From: JASLEW01 sp035544875
Lineage (GTDB): Bacteria; Acidobacteriota; Thermoanaerobaculia; Multivoradales; UBA5704
Reading direction: 5' to 3'
Length of the DNA: 64,000 nt
NCBI GenBank assembly: GCA_035544875.1
Contig: DASZZP010000031.1
Coordinates: forward strand, 62,001 to 126,000
The position numbers and the translations under genes are program-made. Shown here one piece after another: positions 44,626 through 54,096 of this stretch. A model generated the notes under the pieces. It was not told the DNA's origin, did no database searches, and saw nothing but the letters and a program-made list of their open reading frames with translations. The stretch's first letter is position 1. Every line of letters starts with the position of its first letter.

Positions 44626-46875
44626 CTACTTGTTCGGCGGTGCCTTGAGGTACTTGTCGTACCAGGCGAGATAGCGCTCGTAGCGGTCCTTGACGTAGCT
44701 CGGTTTGACCAGCGAGTGGTGCTGGCTGGGGTAGAGGACCAGCTCGGTGTCGCGGCCGAGGCGGCGCAGCGCCTGGTAGAGCTGCTCGGAGTTGAGGGCG
44801 GGGACGTTGGCGTCGTCGGTGCCGCAGAGGATCAGGGTCGGGGTGGTGATCTTCTCGACCTGGAACCAGGGCGACAGACGCAACCACCGCTCGACGTTGC
44901 GCCACGGCAGGCCGAGCTCGGTTTCCCAGGCATACTGGTAGTGGTCGGTGCCGTAGTCGGCCAGGTAGTTGACTTCGCTGGCGCCGGGGATGGCTGCCTT
45001 GAAGCGGCCCGTCTTGGTGATGACGTAGTTGGTCAAGATACCGCCGTAGCTCCAGCCCCCGACGCCGAGACGGTCGGGATCGACGGCACCCATGACGACC
45101 GCCTGGTCGACGGCGGCCATCACGTCCTCGTAGTCCTTGTTCCCCCAGTCGGCCCAGATCGCCCGCGAGAAGTCGCGCCCGTAGCCGGTCGAGCCGCGCG
45201 GGTTGGCGGCGATCACCGCGTAGCCGTGGGCAGCCAGCAGCTGCCATTCGAAGTGAAACTCGGTGCTGAACTGGGAGGCCGGGCCGCCGTGAATGCGCAG
45301 GATGGCCGGCAGACGAGAGCCCGGCGCGGCGCCGGGAGGGCGGGTCAGGAAGGCGTCGATCATGGCGCCGTCGGCGCTGCGGGCGCGGTAACGCTCGACC
45401 GGCGCCAGCTTGATGCGCCGCAGGAGCTCGTCGTTGACCGCGGTCAGGCGGCGCAGTCCTCCGGGGCCCTGGGCGCCGCGGGGGAGGACCGCCGAGACCT
45501 CGAAGGGGCGCCCGGGGTCGCTCTCCAGCACTACCGCCTCTCCGCCGGCGGCTGGGGAGGCGCCGCGGGCGGCGCCGGCGGAGGCGGAGACGTCGAGATC
45601 GAAGGCCTCGACGTGGCGCTCGCCGTCCACCACCCGCTCGACCGGGCCGCCGGCGGCTGAGACCCGTGCGAGGTGGTTGTTGCCGCCCTCTTCGATCAGG
45701 AAGTAAACCCATTGCCCGTCGGCGGCGAAGCGCGGGCTCGAGACGTTGCGGTCGAGATCGGCGGTGAGCAGGCGGCGGCCGGCGTCCGGAGCGGCAGGGG
45801 CGGCCGCGGCGGCGGGAGAGGCTGATGCGGCTGGAGCGGCTGGAGCAGCCGGCATGGCCGGCATTGCCGGCGCGATGGCAAGGTGGCTGGTGCCGTACCA
45901 GAGGTCGCGGGGATCGCCGCCCTCGACGTAGATGATCTGCTTGCCGTCCGGGCTCCAGGAAGGCGATGAGTCGGCGGCGGGCGAGGTGGTGATCGCGCGC
46001 GGGACGGCTCCGGCGGCCGCCTGCACCACGAAGACGTCGGTGTTCTCGTTGGCGTCGGGGTCCGGCGTCCGGTTGCTGGTGAATGCCAGCCATCTGCCGT
46101 CCGGCGACCAGGCCGGTTCGGTGTCGTCATAGGGTCCGGAGGTGACCTCGATGCTGGATTTGCTCGCCAGGTCGAAGACGTGGATGTGGGTGCGGAGCTC
46201 GCGCAGATACCCCTCGCCGTCGCGCTTGAACTGGAGGCGCCGGATGACGATCGGCTTGGGCGTGCTCGGGCCCGCCGTCTTGTCGGCTGGCTCGACCTCG
46301 TCGGGGTCGACGTCGGCGACGACGAGGGCCAGGCGCTTGGCGTCGGGCGACCAGGCGATCTCGGAGACGTCCGCCTTGTAGTCGGTCAGCCGCCGCGCAT
46401 CGCCGCCCAGCCGGTTGAGCAGCCAGACCTGGACGTTCTTGCCTTCCCTCTTCGACAGGAACGCGAGATAGCGGCCGTCCGGGCTCCACCGCGGCGTGGT
46501 CTCGGGCTTGTCGCTGGCGGTCAGCTGCACGGCTTCCCCGCCCGCCATCGGCACCATGTAGATGTCGGTGTCGGAGTCGTCCCTCTTGGCGTCGAGCGAG
46601 CGGACGGTGTAGGCCACCCAGCGCCCGTCGGGGCTGATCCGGGGATCGCCCACCTGCTTGAGGGCAAAGAGGTCGTCGACCGCCAGCAGACGCGGCGGCT
46701 CGGCGGCGAGCGCCGGCAAGGGGGGCGCGCCGCCGGCCAGGAAGAGAATCGGCAGGAAGAGCGCCAGCCCGCCGAGCCGCCGAGCTCGACGGCCTGGTTC
46801 ACACCGGATCGCCGCGGCGAGAACGGCGAACGGGTGGGCGGGAGCACGGCGGTGGAGATTCGCGGTCGGACGCAA
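44626..46875 (-). CDS. S9 family (prolyl oligopeptidase/DPP-type) peptidase, exported
   Basis: I chose TTG at 46875 because AAGGAG lies exactly 6 bases upstream; the frame continues to 46956 but that would overlap the ligase gene. The 749-residue protein has a long basic N-region before a hydrophobic export segment (ALFLPILFLAGGAPPLPALA), a beta-propeller made of repeated PRWSPDGRYLAF-type blades (TolB-like), and a C-terminal alpha/beta hydrolase with GGWSYGG (Ser), GTDDANV (Asp) and SQHHSLV (His). S9 enzymes cut short peptides after Pro or other residues, here in the periplasm. An Ala/Pro-rich low-complexity insertion separates two propeller blades near 45780-45860. Confidence 0.9.
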   Translation of the reverse strand: MRPTANLHRRAPAHPFAVLAAAIRCEPGRRARRLGGLALFLPILFLAGGAPPLPALAAEPPRLLAVDDLFALKQVGDPRISPDGRWVAYTVRSLDAKRDDSDTDIYMVPMAGGEAVQLTASDKPETTPRWSPDGRYLAFLSKREGKNVQVWLLNRLGGDARRLTDYKADVSEIAWSPDAKRLALVVADVDPDEVEPADKTAGPSTPKPIVIRRLQFKRDGEGYLRELRTHIHVFDLASKSSIEVTSGPYDDTEPAWSPDGRWLAFTSNRTPDPDANENTDVFVVQAAAGAVPRAITTSPAADSSPSWSPDGKQIIYVEGGDPRDLWYGTSHLAIAPAMPAMPAAPAAPAASASPAAAAAPAAPDAGRRLLTADLDRNVSSPRFAADGQWVYFLIEEGGNNHLARVSAAGGPVERVVDGERHVEAFDLDVSASAGAARGASPAAGGEAVVLESDPGRPFEVSAVLPRGAQGPGGLRRLTAVNDELLRRIKLAPVERYRARSADGAMIDAFLTRPPGAAPGSRLPAILRIHGGPASQFSTEFHFEWQLLAAHGYAVIAANPRGSTGYGRDFSRAIWADWGNKDYEDVMAAVDQAVVMGAVDPDRLGVGGWSYGGILTNYVITKTGRFKAAIPGASEVNYLADYGTDHYQYAWETELGLPWRNVERWLRLSPWFQVEKITTPTLILCGTDDANVPALNSEQLYQALRRLGRDTELVLYPSQHHSLVKPSYVKDRYERYLAWYDKYLKAPPNK

Positions 46876-46903
46876 CAGGAGCTCCTTTGACGGCTTTTGC
46901 GAT

Positions 46904-48523
46904 CTATCGGAGAAGGTGCTTGAGCACCTTGCCCAGCGCGTTTCTGGGTAACGCATCGAGGCGGTGCAGCTCGCGCGGCACCTTGAACGCCGCCATCTGG
47001 CGTCTGCAGAAGGCGATCAGCTCCGCCTCGTCGACGGAGCCTTCCGTCACCAGGTAGGCGATGGGAACCTCTCCCCACTCGGGATGTGGGAGGCCGACCA
47101 CGGCGGCCTCTCTGACCCCGGGAAAGGAGGTGAGCGTCTCCTCGATCTCGCGGGGATAGACGTTGAGCCCGCCCGAGAGGATCAGCTCCTGCCGCCGGCC
47201 GAGGAGAGTGACCGAGCCGGTTGCCGGGTCTTGGCGCGCCAGGTCGCCGCTCTGGAACCAGCGCCGGCCGAGCTTGTCGTGGGTGAAGGCGGCGGCGGTC
47301 GCGGCGGGCGCCTGCCAGTAACCGCTGAACACGTTGGCGCCGCGCACCAGCAGCTCGCCTTCGCCGCCCGGCGGCACGTCCTGCCCGGTCTCGTCGGTGA
47401 TGCGCACCGAAACCCCCGGCAGCGGAGTGCCCACCTGGCCGGGCAGGCGCGGTCCGGCGTAGGGGTTGCTCAGGATCATGCCGGCCTCGGTCATCCCGTA
47501 GCGCTCCAGGATGGCATGTCCGGTCAGCTCGCGGAAGGCGGCGAAGGTCTCGGGCGCCAGCGGCGCGCTTCCCGAGCAACAGAGCCGGAGCGCGCCGAAG
47601 CACAGGTCTGCCGCCGACAGCGCCTCGCCCGCGATGCCGCGCGCCGAGCTGCCCGGCGCGGCGGCGGCCCGTCGCCGCAGCTCCTCGACCAGCCGCACAT
47701 AGAGAGTGGGGACGCCGAAGAAGAGCGTCGTGCCGCCGGCCGCGAGCTCGTCGGCCACCGCAGCCGCATCGAAGCGGCGCCCGAGCCTGACCGTGGCGCC
47801 GGCGGCGAGAGCGCAGCCGAGGCCGACGACCAGGCCGTGGACGTGAAACAGCGGCAAGGTAAGCAGCAGCACGTCGTCGGAGCGCCAGGCCCAGGCGGCG
47901 AGCAGCGCCGTGATGGTCGCAAGGAGGTTGTTGTGGCTGATCATGGCGCCCTTGCTGCGCCCGGTCGTGCCCGAGGTGTAGAGGATGAGCGCCAGATCGT
48001 CGCCGCCGGGGGGCGGCGAGGGCACGCGCAGCAGGCCGGGATCGGCCCGCCAGCGGTCGAGCTCCTCGGCGACCAGCACCGCCTCGACGCTCGACTGCGC
48101 GGCGCCACCCTGCTCGCCGGTGGCGCCGCCTTGACCGCCGGACGGGCCCGCGTCCCGTACGCCGACCTCGGCCAGAAGAGGCAGCTGGTCGCGCTCGGTC
48201 AGCAGCAGCCGCGGGCGCGCGTCGCCCAGGATGTGGGCGATCTCGCGGCGGCGGTAGGCCAGATTCATCGGCACCATCACCGCTCCGATGCGGAGCAGCG
48301 CCAGGTGGGCGGCGACCAGCTCGGGGCCGTTGCCGAGCCAGAAGGCAACCCGATCGCCTTTGCGCAGCCCCCAGCGCGAGAACCCGGCGGCCAGCCGCCC
48401 GGCGTCAGCCGCCAGCTCGGCGAAGCTGAGAGTGCGCGGCGCCTGCCCGTCGCGGCCGACCACCAGGGCCGGCTTGGCCGGCGCCCGCGCCGCGCCGATG
48501 GCGAAGAGCTCTTCCAGATTCAT
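46904..48523 (-). CDS. Acyl-CoA synthetase, malonyl-CoA synthetase (MatB/ACSF3)-like
   Basis: The 539-residue adenylate-forming enzyme has LILYTSGTTGRSKGAMISHN (phosphate loop), ERYGMTEAGMILSNPYAGPR, FQSGDLARQD and a C-terminal PRNALGKVLKHLLR with the catalytic lysine. The ERYGMTE-x-GM-x-LSNPY stretch and the LSGGLNVYPREIEETL region are close to MatB-type malonyl-CoA synthetases, which make malonyl-CoA from malonate, CoA and ATP. Another short dicarboxylic or fatty acid is possible. A Gly/Gln/Ala-rich low-complexity insertion lies near residues 125-145. A cupin gene ends 10 bases upstream. Confidence 0.85.
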   Translation of the reverse strand: MNLEELFAIGAARAPAKPALVVGRDGQAPRTLSFAELAADAGRLAAGFSRWGLRKGDRVAFWLGNGPELVAAHLALLRIGAVMVPMNLAYRRREIAHILGDARPRLLLTERDQLPLLAEVGVRDAGPSGGQGGATGEQGGAAQSSVEAVLVAEELDRWRADPGLLRVPSPPPGGDDLALILYTSGTTGRSKGAMISHNNLLATITALLAAWAWRSDDVLLLTLPLFHVHGLVVGLGCALAAGATVRLGRRFDAAAVADELAAGGTTLFFGVPTLYVRLVEELRRRAAAAPGSSARGIAGEALSAADLCFGALRLCCSGSAPLAPETFAAFRELTGHAILERYGMTEAGMILSNPYAGPRLPGQVGTPLPGVSVRITDETGQDVPPGGEGELLVRGANVFSGYWQAPAATAAAFTHDKLGRRWFQSGDLARQDPATGSVTLLGRRQELILSGGLNVYPREIEETLTSFPGVREAAVVGLPHPEWGEVPIAYLVTEGSVDEAELIAFCRRQMAAFKVPRELHRLDALPRNALGKVLKHLLR

Positions 48524-48533
48524 CGACGAAGGG

Positions 48534-48926
48534 CTACCAGTCGCGCCGGGGGACGTCCCAGTCGGTGGGGCCGGGCTTGCGGATCGACAGGTGGCACATC
48601 GAGCCGCCGGCGGCCGCGCCGTGCCAGTGCCACTCGTTGGCAGGCAGCAGCACCATTCCGCCGGGGCCGAGCTCGCGCCGGCCCGACTCGTCGGCGACGA
48701 CGCAGGAGCCGCTCACCACGTAGAGCAGCTGGTCGGTCGCGTGAGTGTGCGGAATCGTGCGGGCGCCGTCTTCGAAGAAGACCGCGACGACCTCGACCTC
48801 GACCGCCGCCGCCCCTTCGCCCCCCACCAGCGGCTGCATCAAGACCCGCCCCTCGAAGTACTCCGGGTGTTGAGCGGGCCGGGCCCGCGCCCGGTCAGGC
48901 GCCAAGACGAGCATTGCCGAGAGCAT
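48534..48926 (-). CDS. Cupin domain protein
   Basis: The ATG at 48926 has GGGAGG 4 bases upstream; a TTG at 48941 and an ATG at 48914 are alternatives. The 130-residue protein is a single small beta-barrel cupin: IPHTHATDQLLYVVSGSCVV is motif 1 with its two histidines and VLLPANEWHWHGAAAGGSMC is motif 2 with another histidine, enough for a metal site. Such single-domain cupins are sensors, isomerases or dioxygenases; the exact role is unknown. It lies 10 bases upstream of the acyl-CoA synthetase gene, probably in the same unit. Confidence 0.82.
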   Translation of the reverse strand: MLSAMLVLAPDRARARPAQHPEYFEGRVLMQPLVGGEGAAAVEVEVVAVFFEDGARTIPHTHATDQLLYVVSGSCVVADESGRRELGPGGMVLLPANEWHWHGAAAGGSMCHLSIRKPGPTDWDVPRRDW

Positions 48927-49021
48927 ACCGCCTCCCGCCAACGTCCGTACAGCGCCAATCAGCAGCTTGAAGAAGAACGCGATCTGCGAAAATCCCGGTA
49001 TTCCTGATGATCGAATCGGGC

Positions 49022-49651
49022 TCAGACGGAGAGGCCGAGGGCGGCGAGGGCAGTGCGGGTGGTGGCGGGGGCGCGGTGCCAGATGGCGTGCATGCCGAGC
49101 GCGGCGGCGACTTCGACGAACATGCGGCGGTCGTCGATATAGGCGACGCGGTCGGGGCGGGCCTGGGCGATGTCGAGGGCGACGCGGAAGATGTCTTCAT
49201 CGGGCTTGCGGAAGTGGACGTAGGAGGAGACGACGAAGAAATCGACGAAGGCGGCGAGGCCGAAGCGCTCGATGCGGTCGGCGGTGAGCTCGCGCCCTTC
49301 GTTGCTCAGCACGGCGACCTTGAGGCCGTGGCGCGCCTTGAGCTGGCGCACCAGGTCGATCATCTCCGGGAACGGCCTGGCCTCGCCCAGGATGAAGCTG
49401 ACCACGTCCTCGTAGGTGAAGCTGCGCGGCTCGTAGAACATCACCCGGTCGAGGTAGGCGGCGAGCCCCATCTTGCCCGACTCGTAGGTGTCGTAGGTCA
49501 GGTGATGGCGCTCGTCCATCTCGGTCTCGCTGACGCCGAAGTGCGCCGCGGTGCGGTGGCGCAGCGCGCGGTCCCAGCCGTTGGTGAGCAGCACTCCGCC
49601 GACGTCGGTGAAAAGGTGGGTGATCCCGGCCGGCGTCCTCATCGTAGTCAT
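49022..49651 (-). CDS. HAD superfamily protein (HAD-IA type)
   Basis: The 209-residue protein has HAD motif I as LFTDVGGVLLTNG, with nucleophile Asp16 but Gly18 where the second aspartate (acid/base) usually stands. Motif II is AVLSNEG, the lysine motif is HFRKPDEDIF, and motif IV is VAYIDDRRMF. A cap region of four helices lies between motifs I and II. The changed second position is seen in some HAD-IA relatives and may lower phosphatase activity. The start at 49651 is an ATG; a second ATG lies 3 codons later. The GspB-like gene ends 15 bases upstream. Confidence 0.85.
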   Translation of the reverse strand: MTTMRTPAGITHLFTDVGGVLLTNGWDRALRHRTAAHFGVSETEMDERHHLTYDTYESGKMGLAAYLDRVMFYEPRSFTYEDVVSFILGEARPFPEMIDLVRQLKARHGLKVAVLSNEGRELTADRIERFGLAAFVDFFVVSSYVHFRKPDEDIFRVALDIAQARPDRVAYIDDRRMFVEVAAALGMHAIWHRAPATTRTALAALGLSV

Positions 49652-49666
49652 CCGCGCCTCCCCCGC

Positions 49667-50683
49667 TCAGCGCAGCTGGAGATAGAAGGTCACGCCGCGC
49701 CCGCGCAGCTCGACGCGCTGCGGCTCGATCTTGACCACGGTGAAGTCCTCGTCGACGGCCTGGCCGGGGCCGACCACCCTGCCGTTGATCACCGCCACCG
49801 GCTGCGCGGCCGAATAGGCGATGCCGGCGAGCTTGATCCTGCCGCCGCCCGGCAGCAGGACCTCGCCACGGTAGGTCTTGCCGTCCTCCAGCGCCGGCGG
49901 CTGGCCCGTGGCGGCGGCCGAGGCAGCGGCGCCGCCGGTGCCCTGCAAGTCCGGCCGCGGCACGGCCGGCACCGCGCCGGGCACAGCGGGCGGCGCCGGA
50001 TTCCCGGCAGAGCCAGCGCCGCCGGCCCGCCCGCCTGCCGAGGGCGAGGGCCGGGTGGCCGGCGCCGGCCCGGTGCTGCGGACCGGGCCGGCGGGCAGGC
50101 GCGGGGCCAGGACGGCGGCGCTCGACGCGGACCATAGCGTTGTCATGGACGCCGGTCCGCGGTCGGCCCCCGGCGACCCGGGCCGGGAGCGCAGCTGCGC
50201 CAGCCAGCGCTCCGTCCCTCCCGGCGCGACCGGCCCGCCGCCGGTTCTTCCGCCGGCCGGACCCGCTCCAGCCGGCTCTTCGGGCGCCCCGCTCCCCGCT
50301 GCGCCCCGGCGGCCGGCATCCCCGGCAGTGATTTCCGGCCGCTCCGGCCGCTCGGGCCGCGGCTTCGCCGGGCTCTCCGCCTGCCCCTGGCCCGCGCGCC
50401 CCTGAGGACGGTCCGTCCGGTGGGCCGCGCCCGCCGCGGCGGCGGCCGCGCCCGAGCGCCCGCCGCGCAGGAAGAAGACGATTCCGACCGCCCCCAGCGC
50501 CAGGACCAGGGCCGCCGCGCCCACGGCCACCACGAGCGTGCGCTTGCCGGTCCGCGGCCGCTCGGGGATGAACGCCGGCGCCCAGGGTGCCGGCAGTCCG
50601 CGCTGCTCGGCCGCCTGCCGCGCCGCATCGTGCCGTGCGGCGTCGAGCCGCGCCCGTTTCAGGGCCTCGTCGATCAGACTCAT
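49667..50683 (-). CDS. GspB-like general secretion pathway protein
   Basis: The 338-residue protein begins MSLIDEALKRARLDAARHDA, the usual cytoplasmic N-terminus of GspB/PulB-type proteins, with a transmembrane helix at about 49-71. A long Pro/Gly/Ala/Arg-rich linker follows, then a C-terminal folded part (about 255-338) with EVLLPGGGRIKLAGIAYS and VVKIEPQRVELRGRGVTFYL, similar to the GspB C-terminal domain. In type II secretion GspA/GspB help the secretin cross or bind peptidoglycan. Its ATG overlaps the stop of the ExeA-type gene by 4 bases. No other type II secretion genes are nearby. Confidence 0.78.
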   Translation of the reverse strand: MSLIDEALKRARLDAARHDAARQAAEQRGLPAPWAPAFIPERPRTGKRTLVVAVGAAALVLALGAVGIVFFLRGGRSGAAAAAAGAAHRTDRPQGRAGQGQAESPAKPRPERPERPEITAGDAGRRGAAGSGAPEEPAGAGPAGGRTGGGPVAPGGTERWLAQLRSRPGSPGADRGPASMTTLWSASSAAVLAPRLPAGPVRSTGPAPATRPSPSAGGRAGGAGSAGNPAPPAVPGAVPAVPRPDLQGTGGAAASAAATGQPPALEDGKTYRGEVLLPGGGRIKLAGIAYSAAQPVAVINGRVVGPGQAVDEDFTVVKIEPQRVELRGRGVTFYLQLR

Positions 50684-51492
50684 GAAAACTTGCCCTCCAG
50701 CTCGCGAATCGCCCGCCGCACGTGCTCGAGCCGCAGCTGGTCGGAGCCGGTCACGAAGCCACACAGCAGCGCCTTGTCGCACACCGCATTGATCAGGCGC
50801 GGGATGCCGCGCGAGTAGCGGTAGACGCCGCGGATCGCCCAGCGGCTGAAGTTGGGCAGCCCGTTGCCGCCGGCGACGCGCAGGCGATGCTGGATGTAGT
50901 AGTCGGTTTCCAGGCGCGTGAGCGGGGCCAGATGGTAACGCACCGTGATGCGCTGCCGCAGCTGCCGCAGCCCGCGCGCCTCGAGCTTGTCCCGCAGCTC
51001 GGGCTGGCCGATGAGCACGATCTGCAGCAGCTTGCGCTGGTCGGTCTCCAGGTTCGAGAGCAGCCGCACCTGCTCGAGCAGCTCGTGGTCGAGGTCCTGG
51101 GCTTCGTCGATGATCAGCACCACGTCGTTGCCGGCCGCCAGCTCGTCGAGCAGGAACTGGTTGAGCGCCGAAAGATAGGCGACCCGGTCGGCCTTCGAGG
51201 ACTGCAGCCCATACTCGGCGAGGATCGCCCGCAGCAGCTGGGTGCTGGTCATGCACGGATTCAAGATGAGCGCCGTGCGATAGCTCGGCCCGAGCTCCTC
51301 GAGGATCGCGCGGCAGACCGTCGTCTTGCCGGCTCCGACCTCGCCGGTGAGCTGGATGAAGCCCTTGCGCTCCCTGATCCCGAACAGGATGTGGTTGAAG
51401 GCCTCGCGATGGCGGTCGCTGAAGAACAGGAAGCGCGGATCGGGCGTGATGTTGAAAGGCGGCTCGCGAAAGCCGTAATACTCGTTGTACAT
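50680..51492 (-). CDS. ExeA/GspA-family AAA+ ATPase
   Basis: The 270-residue protein starts MYNEYYGFREPPFNITPDPR, the family signature, followed by TGEVGAGKTTVCR (Walker A), VVLIIDEAQDLD (Walker B) and a sensor region (IVLIGQPELRDKLE). These ATPases occur as GspA/ExeA partners of GspB, and as the small ATPase in polysaccharide secretion and pilus loci. The C-terminal peptidoglycan-binding extension of longer ExeA proteins is absent. It overlaps the GspB-like gene downstream and follows the transaldolase gene on the same strand. Confidence 0.88.
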   Translation of the reverse strand: MYNEYYGFREPPFNITPDPRFLFFSDRHREAFNHILFGIRERKGFIQLTGEVGAGKTTVCRAILEELGPSYRTALILNPCMTSTQLLRAILAEYGLQSSKADRVAYLSALNQFLLDELAAGNDVVLIIDEAQDLDHELLEQVRLLSNLETDQRKLLQIVLIGQPELRDKLEARGLRQLRQRITVRYHLAPLTRLETDYYIQHRLRVAGGNGLPNFSRWAIRGVYRYSRGIPRLINAVCDKALLCGFVTGSDQLRLEHVRRAIRELEGKFS

Positions 51493-51501
51493 CGCCGCCG
51501 A

Positions 51502-52650
<1,149 letters not shown>

Positions 52651-52775
52651 GGAGCTCTCCGCTTTCCGACGGCTCTGGGCGATGGCCCCCTGGCGATCAG
52701 ATTCGGACCCGCCGCAGGCGCCCTGGGGTCTTCCAGTTTAGCACCCGTTGCCCGATGCCCGCTGACGGGGCCGCG

Positions 52776-53279
52776 CTACTCCAGCAAATGCTGTGGCTGG
52801 GCCTCGAGGTCCGGGACCAGCTCGGGCTTGCTGCGCAGCGTGCGGACGCAGGTGTTCCAGCGCAGGATGGCGTCGTCGTTGCCGGACGGACGGATCTCGG
52901 CCGCCTGCTGAAAATGCTCCAGCGCCTGGCGCAGCCACTCGTAGGCGATATGGCGCGAGCGCGGCCCGCCGCGCTTGATGTGGGCCTTGGCGCGGCGCTC
53001 GCAGACGATGCCGCCGTGATAGGTGCGGCTGTAGTCGTCGCGGATCCGCGCCAGCACGCTCTTCGCCTGCTCGGCCGCCGTGCTCAGGTGCTCTTCGAAC
53101 TGGTCGGTCAGGGCGAGCAGCAGGGTCACCAGCGCATCCTGATTGTCGGCGTCGATCTCCAGGATGTCGCGGCAGATGCTCTCGGCCTCGACCGGCTCGT
53201 TGAGCAGCCGGTAGCGGTGCGCCTTCTCGAGCGCCGCCGGAATGGCTTCCGGCGACAGCGGCTTGAGCTCGAGCTTCAT
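52776..53279 (-). CDS. Hypothetical protein with TPR-like helices
   Basis: The 167-residue soluble protein contains an alpha-helical repeat pattern: ALEKAHRYRLLNEPVEAESI and CRDILEIDADNQDALVTLLL look like a TPR pair, then WLRQALEHFQQAAEIRPSGN is another. A GAGGAG ribosome site lies 6 bases before the ATG. It is 38 bases downstream of frdD on the same strand, so it may be part of the frd operon. I know no assigned function; a protein-interaction role is inference. Confidence 0.75.
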   Translation of the reverse strand: MKLELKPLSPEAIPAALEKAHRYRLLNEPVEAESICRDILEIDADNQDALVTLLLALTDQFEEHLSTAAEQAKSVLARIRDDYSRTYHGGIVCERRAKAHIKRGGPRSRHIAYEWLRQALEHFQQAAEIRPSGNDDAILRWNTCVRTLRSKPELVPDLEAQPQHLLE

Positions 53280-53317
53280 GGTCGCTCCTCAACAGAAGGG
53301 GGTGTGAAACATGCGGG

Positions 53318-53680
53318 CTAGGGGAAGCGCAACAGCACCCAGGCGGCAAGAACAGTCAGCAGGGTTGCGCCGCCGTAGCAGAGGGTGGCGATCAGGCCGT
53401 AGAGATGGGCGAGCTGCAGGCCGTCGTAGAGCGTGTAGCGGAAGCGGTGCGCCCAGTGGAACAGCGCGAGGGAGATCACCACGAACACGAAGAGCCGCAC
53501 CAGCGGCGAGCCCACGCCGCCCCCGCTGAGCTTGGCGAGGTCGGCGAAATCGACCCAGCCGAGCGGCCGGGCGACCCAGAGACAGAGCGCCAGGGCCGGC
53601 ATGACCAGCGCCGCGAGCATGCCGCCGCTCGAAAAGAGCGCCCAGAAGAAGGGCTCGCTCGACCGCCGGGAGCGCCGCAT
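53318..53680 (-). CDS. frdD: Fumarate reductase subunit D (membrane anchor)
   Basis: The 120-residue protein has three hydrophobic helices and the family segment SEPFFWALFSSGGMLAAL near its start, with HWAHRFRYTLYDGLQLAHLY before the third helix. It anchors the FrdAB catalytic dimer to the membrane and helps form the quinol site with FrdC. Its ATG shares one base with the frdC stop (TGATG), so translation is coupled. The order frdABCD is as in enterobacteria. Confidence 0.9.
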   Translation of the reverse strand: MRRSRRSSEPFFWALFSSGGMLAALVMPALALCLWVARPLGWVDFADLAKLSGGGVGSPLVRLFVFVVISLALFHWAHRFRYTLYDGLQLAHLYGLIATLCYGGATLLTVLAAWVLLRFP

Positions 53681-54096
53681 CAGGAGCCTCCGCGCAGCAG
53701 CCAGACGACCACCGCGCCGCTCGCCGCCAACCAGAGCAGGTAGTGGCCCGCGACGACGGCCCAGTCGGGCAGCCGCCGGCCGCCGAGCCGCACCACCAGC
53801 GCCTTCGGGGCGAGGTTGAGCCAGGTGACGGTGTGAAAGAGGAGGGCGGCGCAGACCAGCAGGTGGAAGACGAGCACCGGCGGAGCCGCCAGGAAATGGA
53901 GGAAGCGGTCATGCGCCGCCGGACCGCGCTCGAGGGTGTAGACCTCGGCGAGCAGCAGCAGCGCGCCGTAGCCCACTGCGAGGCTGGTGAGCTCGCGGGT
54001 GATGAACTTGACGTAGGCGGGCTGGCCAAGCCACCAGAAGATCGGCATCCGCTCGCGGTGCCACCTGGGGTGGTGGGGCCGGTAGGCCGGGTTCAT
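53680..54096 (-). CDS. frdC: Fumarate reductase subunit C (membrane anchor)
   Basis: The ATG at 54096 overlaps the frdB stop by 4 bases; the frame remains open upstream but that is a shadow. The 138-residue protein has three helices and FrdC-like segments: RHRERMP-type N-terminus followed by FWWLGQPAYVKFITRELTSL, and LLFHTVTWLNLAPKALVVRL between helices. With FrdD it carries the quinol-binding site that lets fumarate serve as terminal electron acceptor. No heme-binding histidine pair is evident, as in the enterobacterial (type D) enzyme. Confidence 0.9.
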   Translation of the reverse strand: MNPAYRPHHPRWHRERMPIFWWLGQPAYVKFITRELTSLAVGYGALLLLAEVYTLERGPAAHDRFLHFLAAPPVLVFHLLVCAALLFHTVTWLNLAPKALVVRLGGRRLPDWAVVAGHYLLWLAASGAVVVWLLRGGS

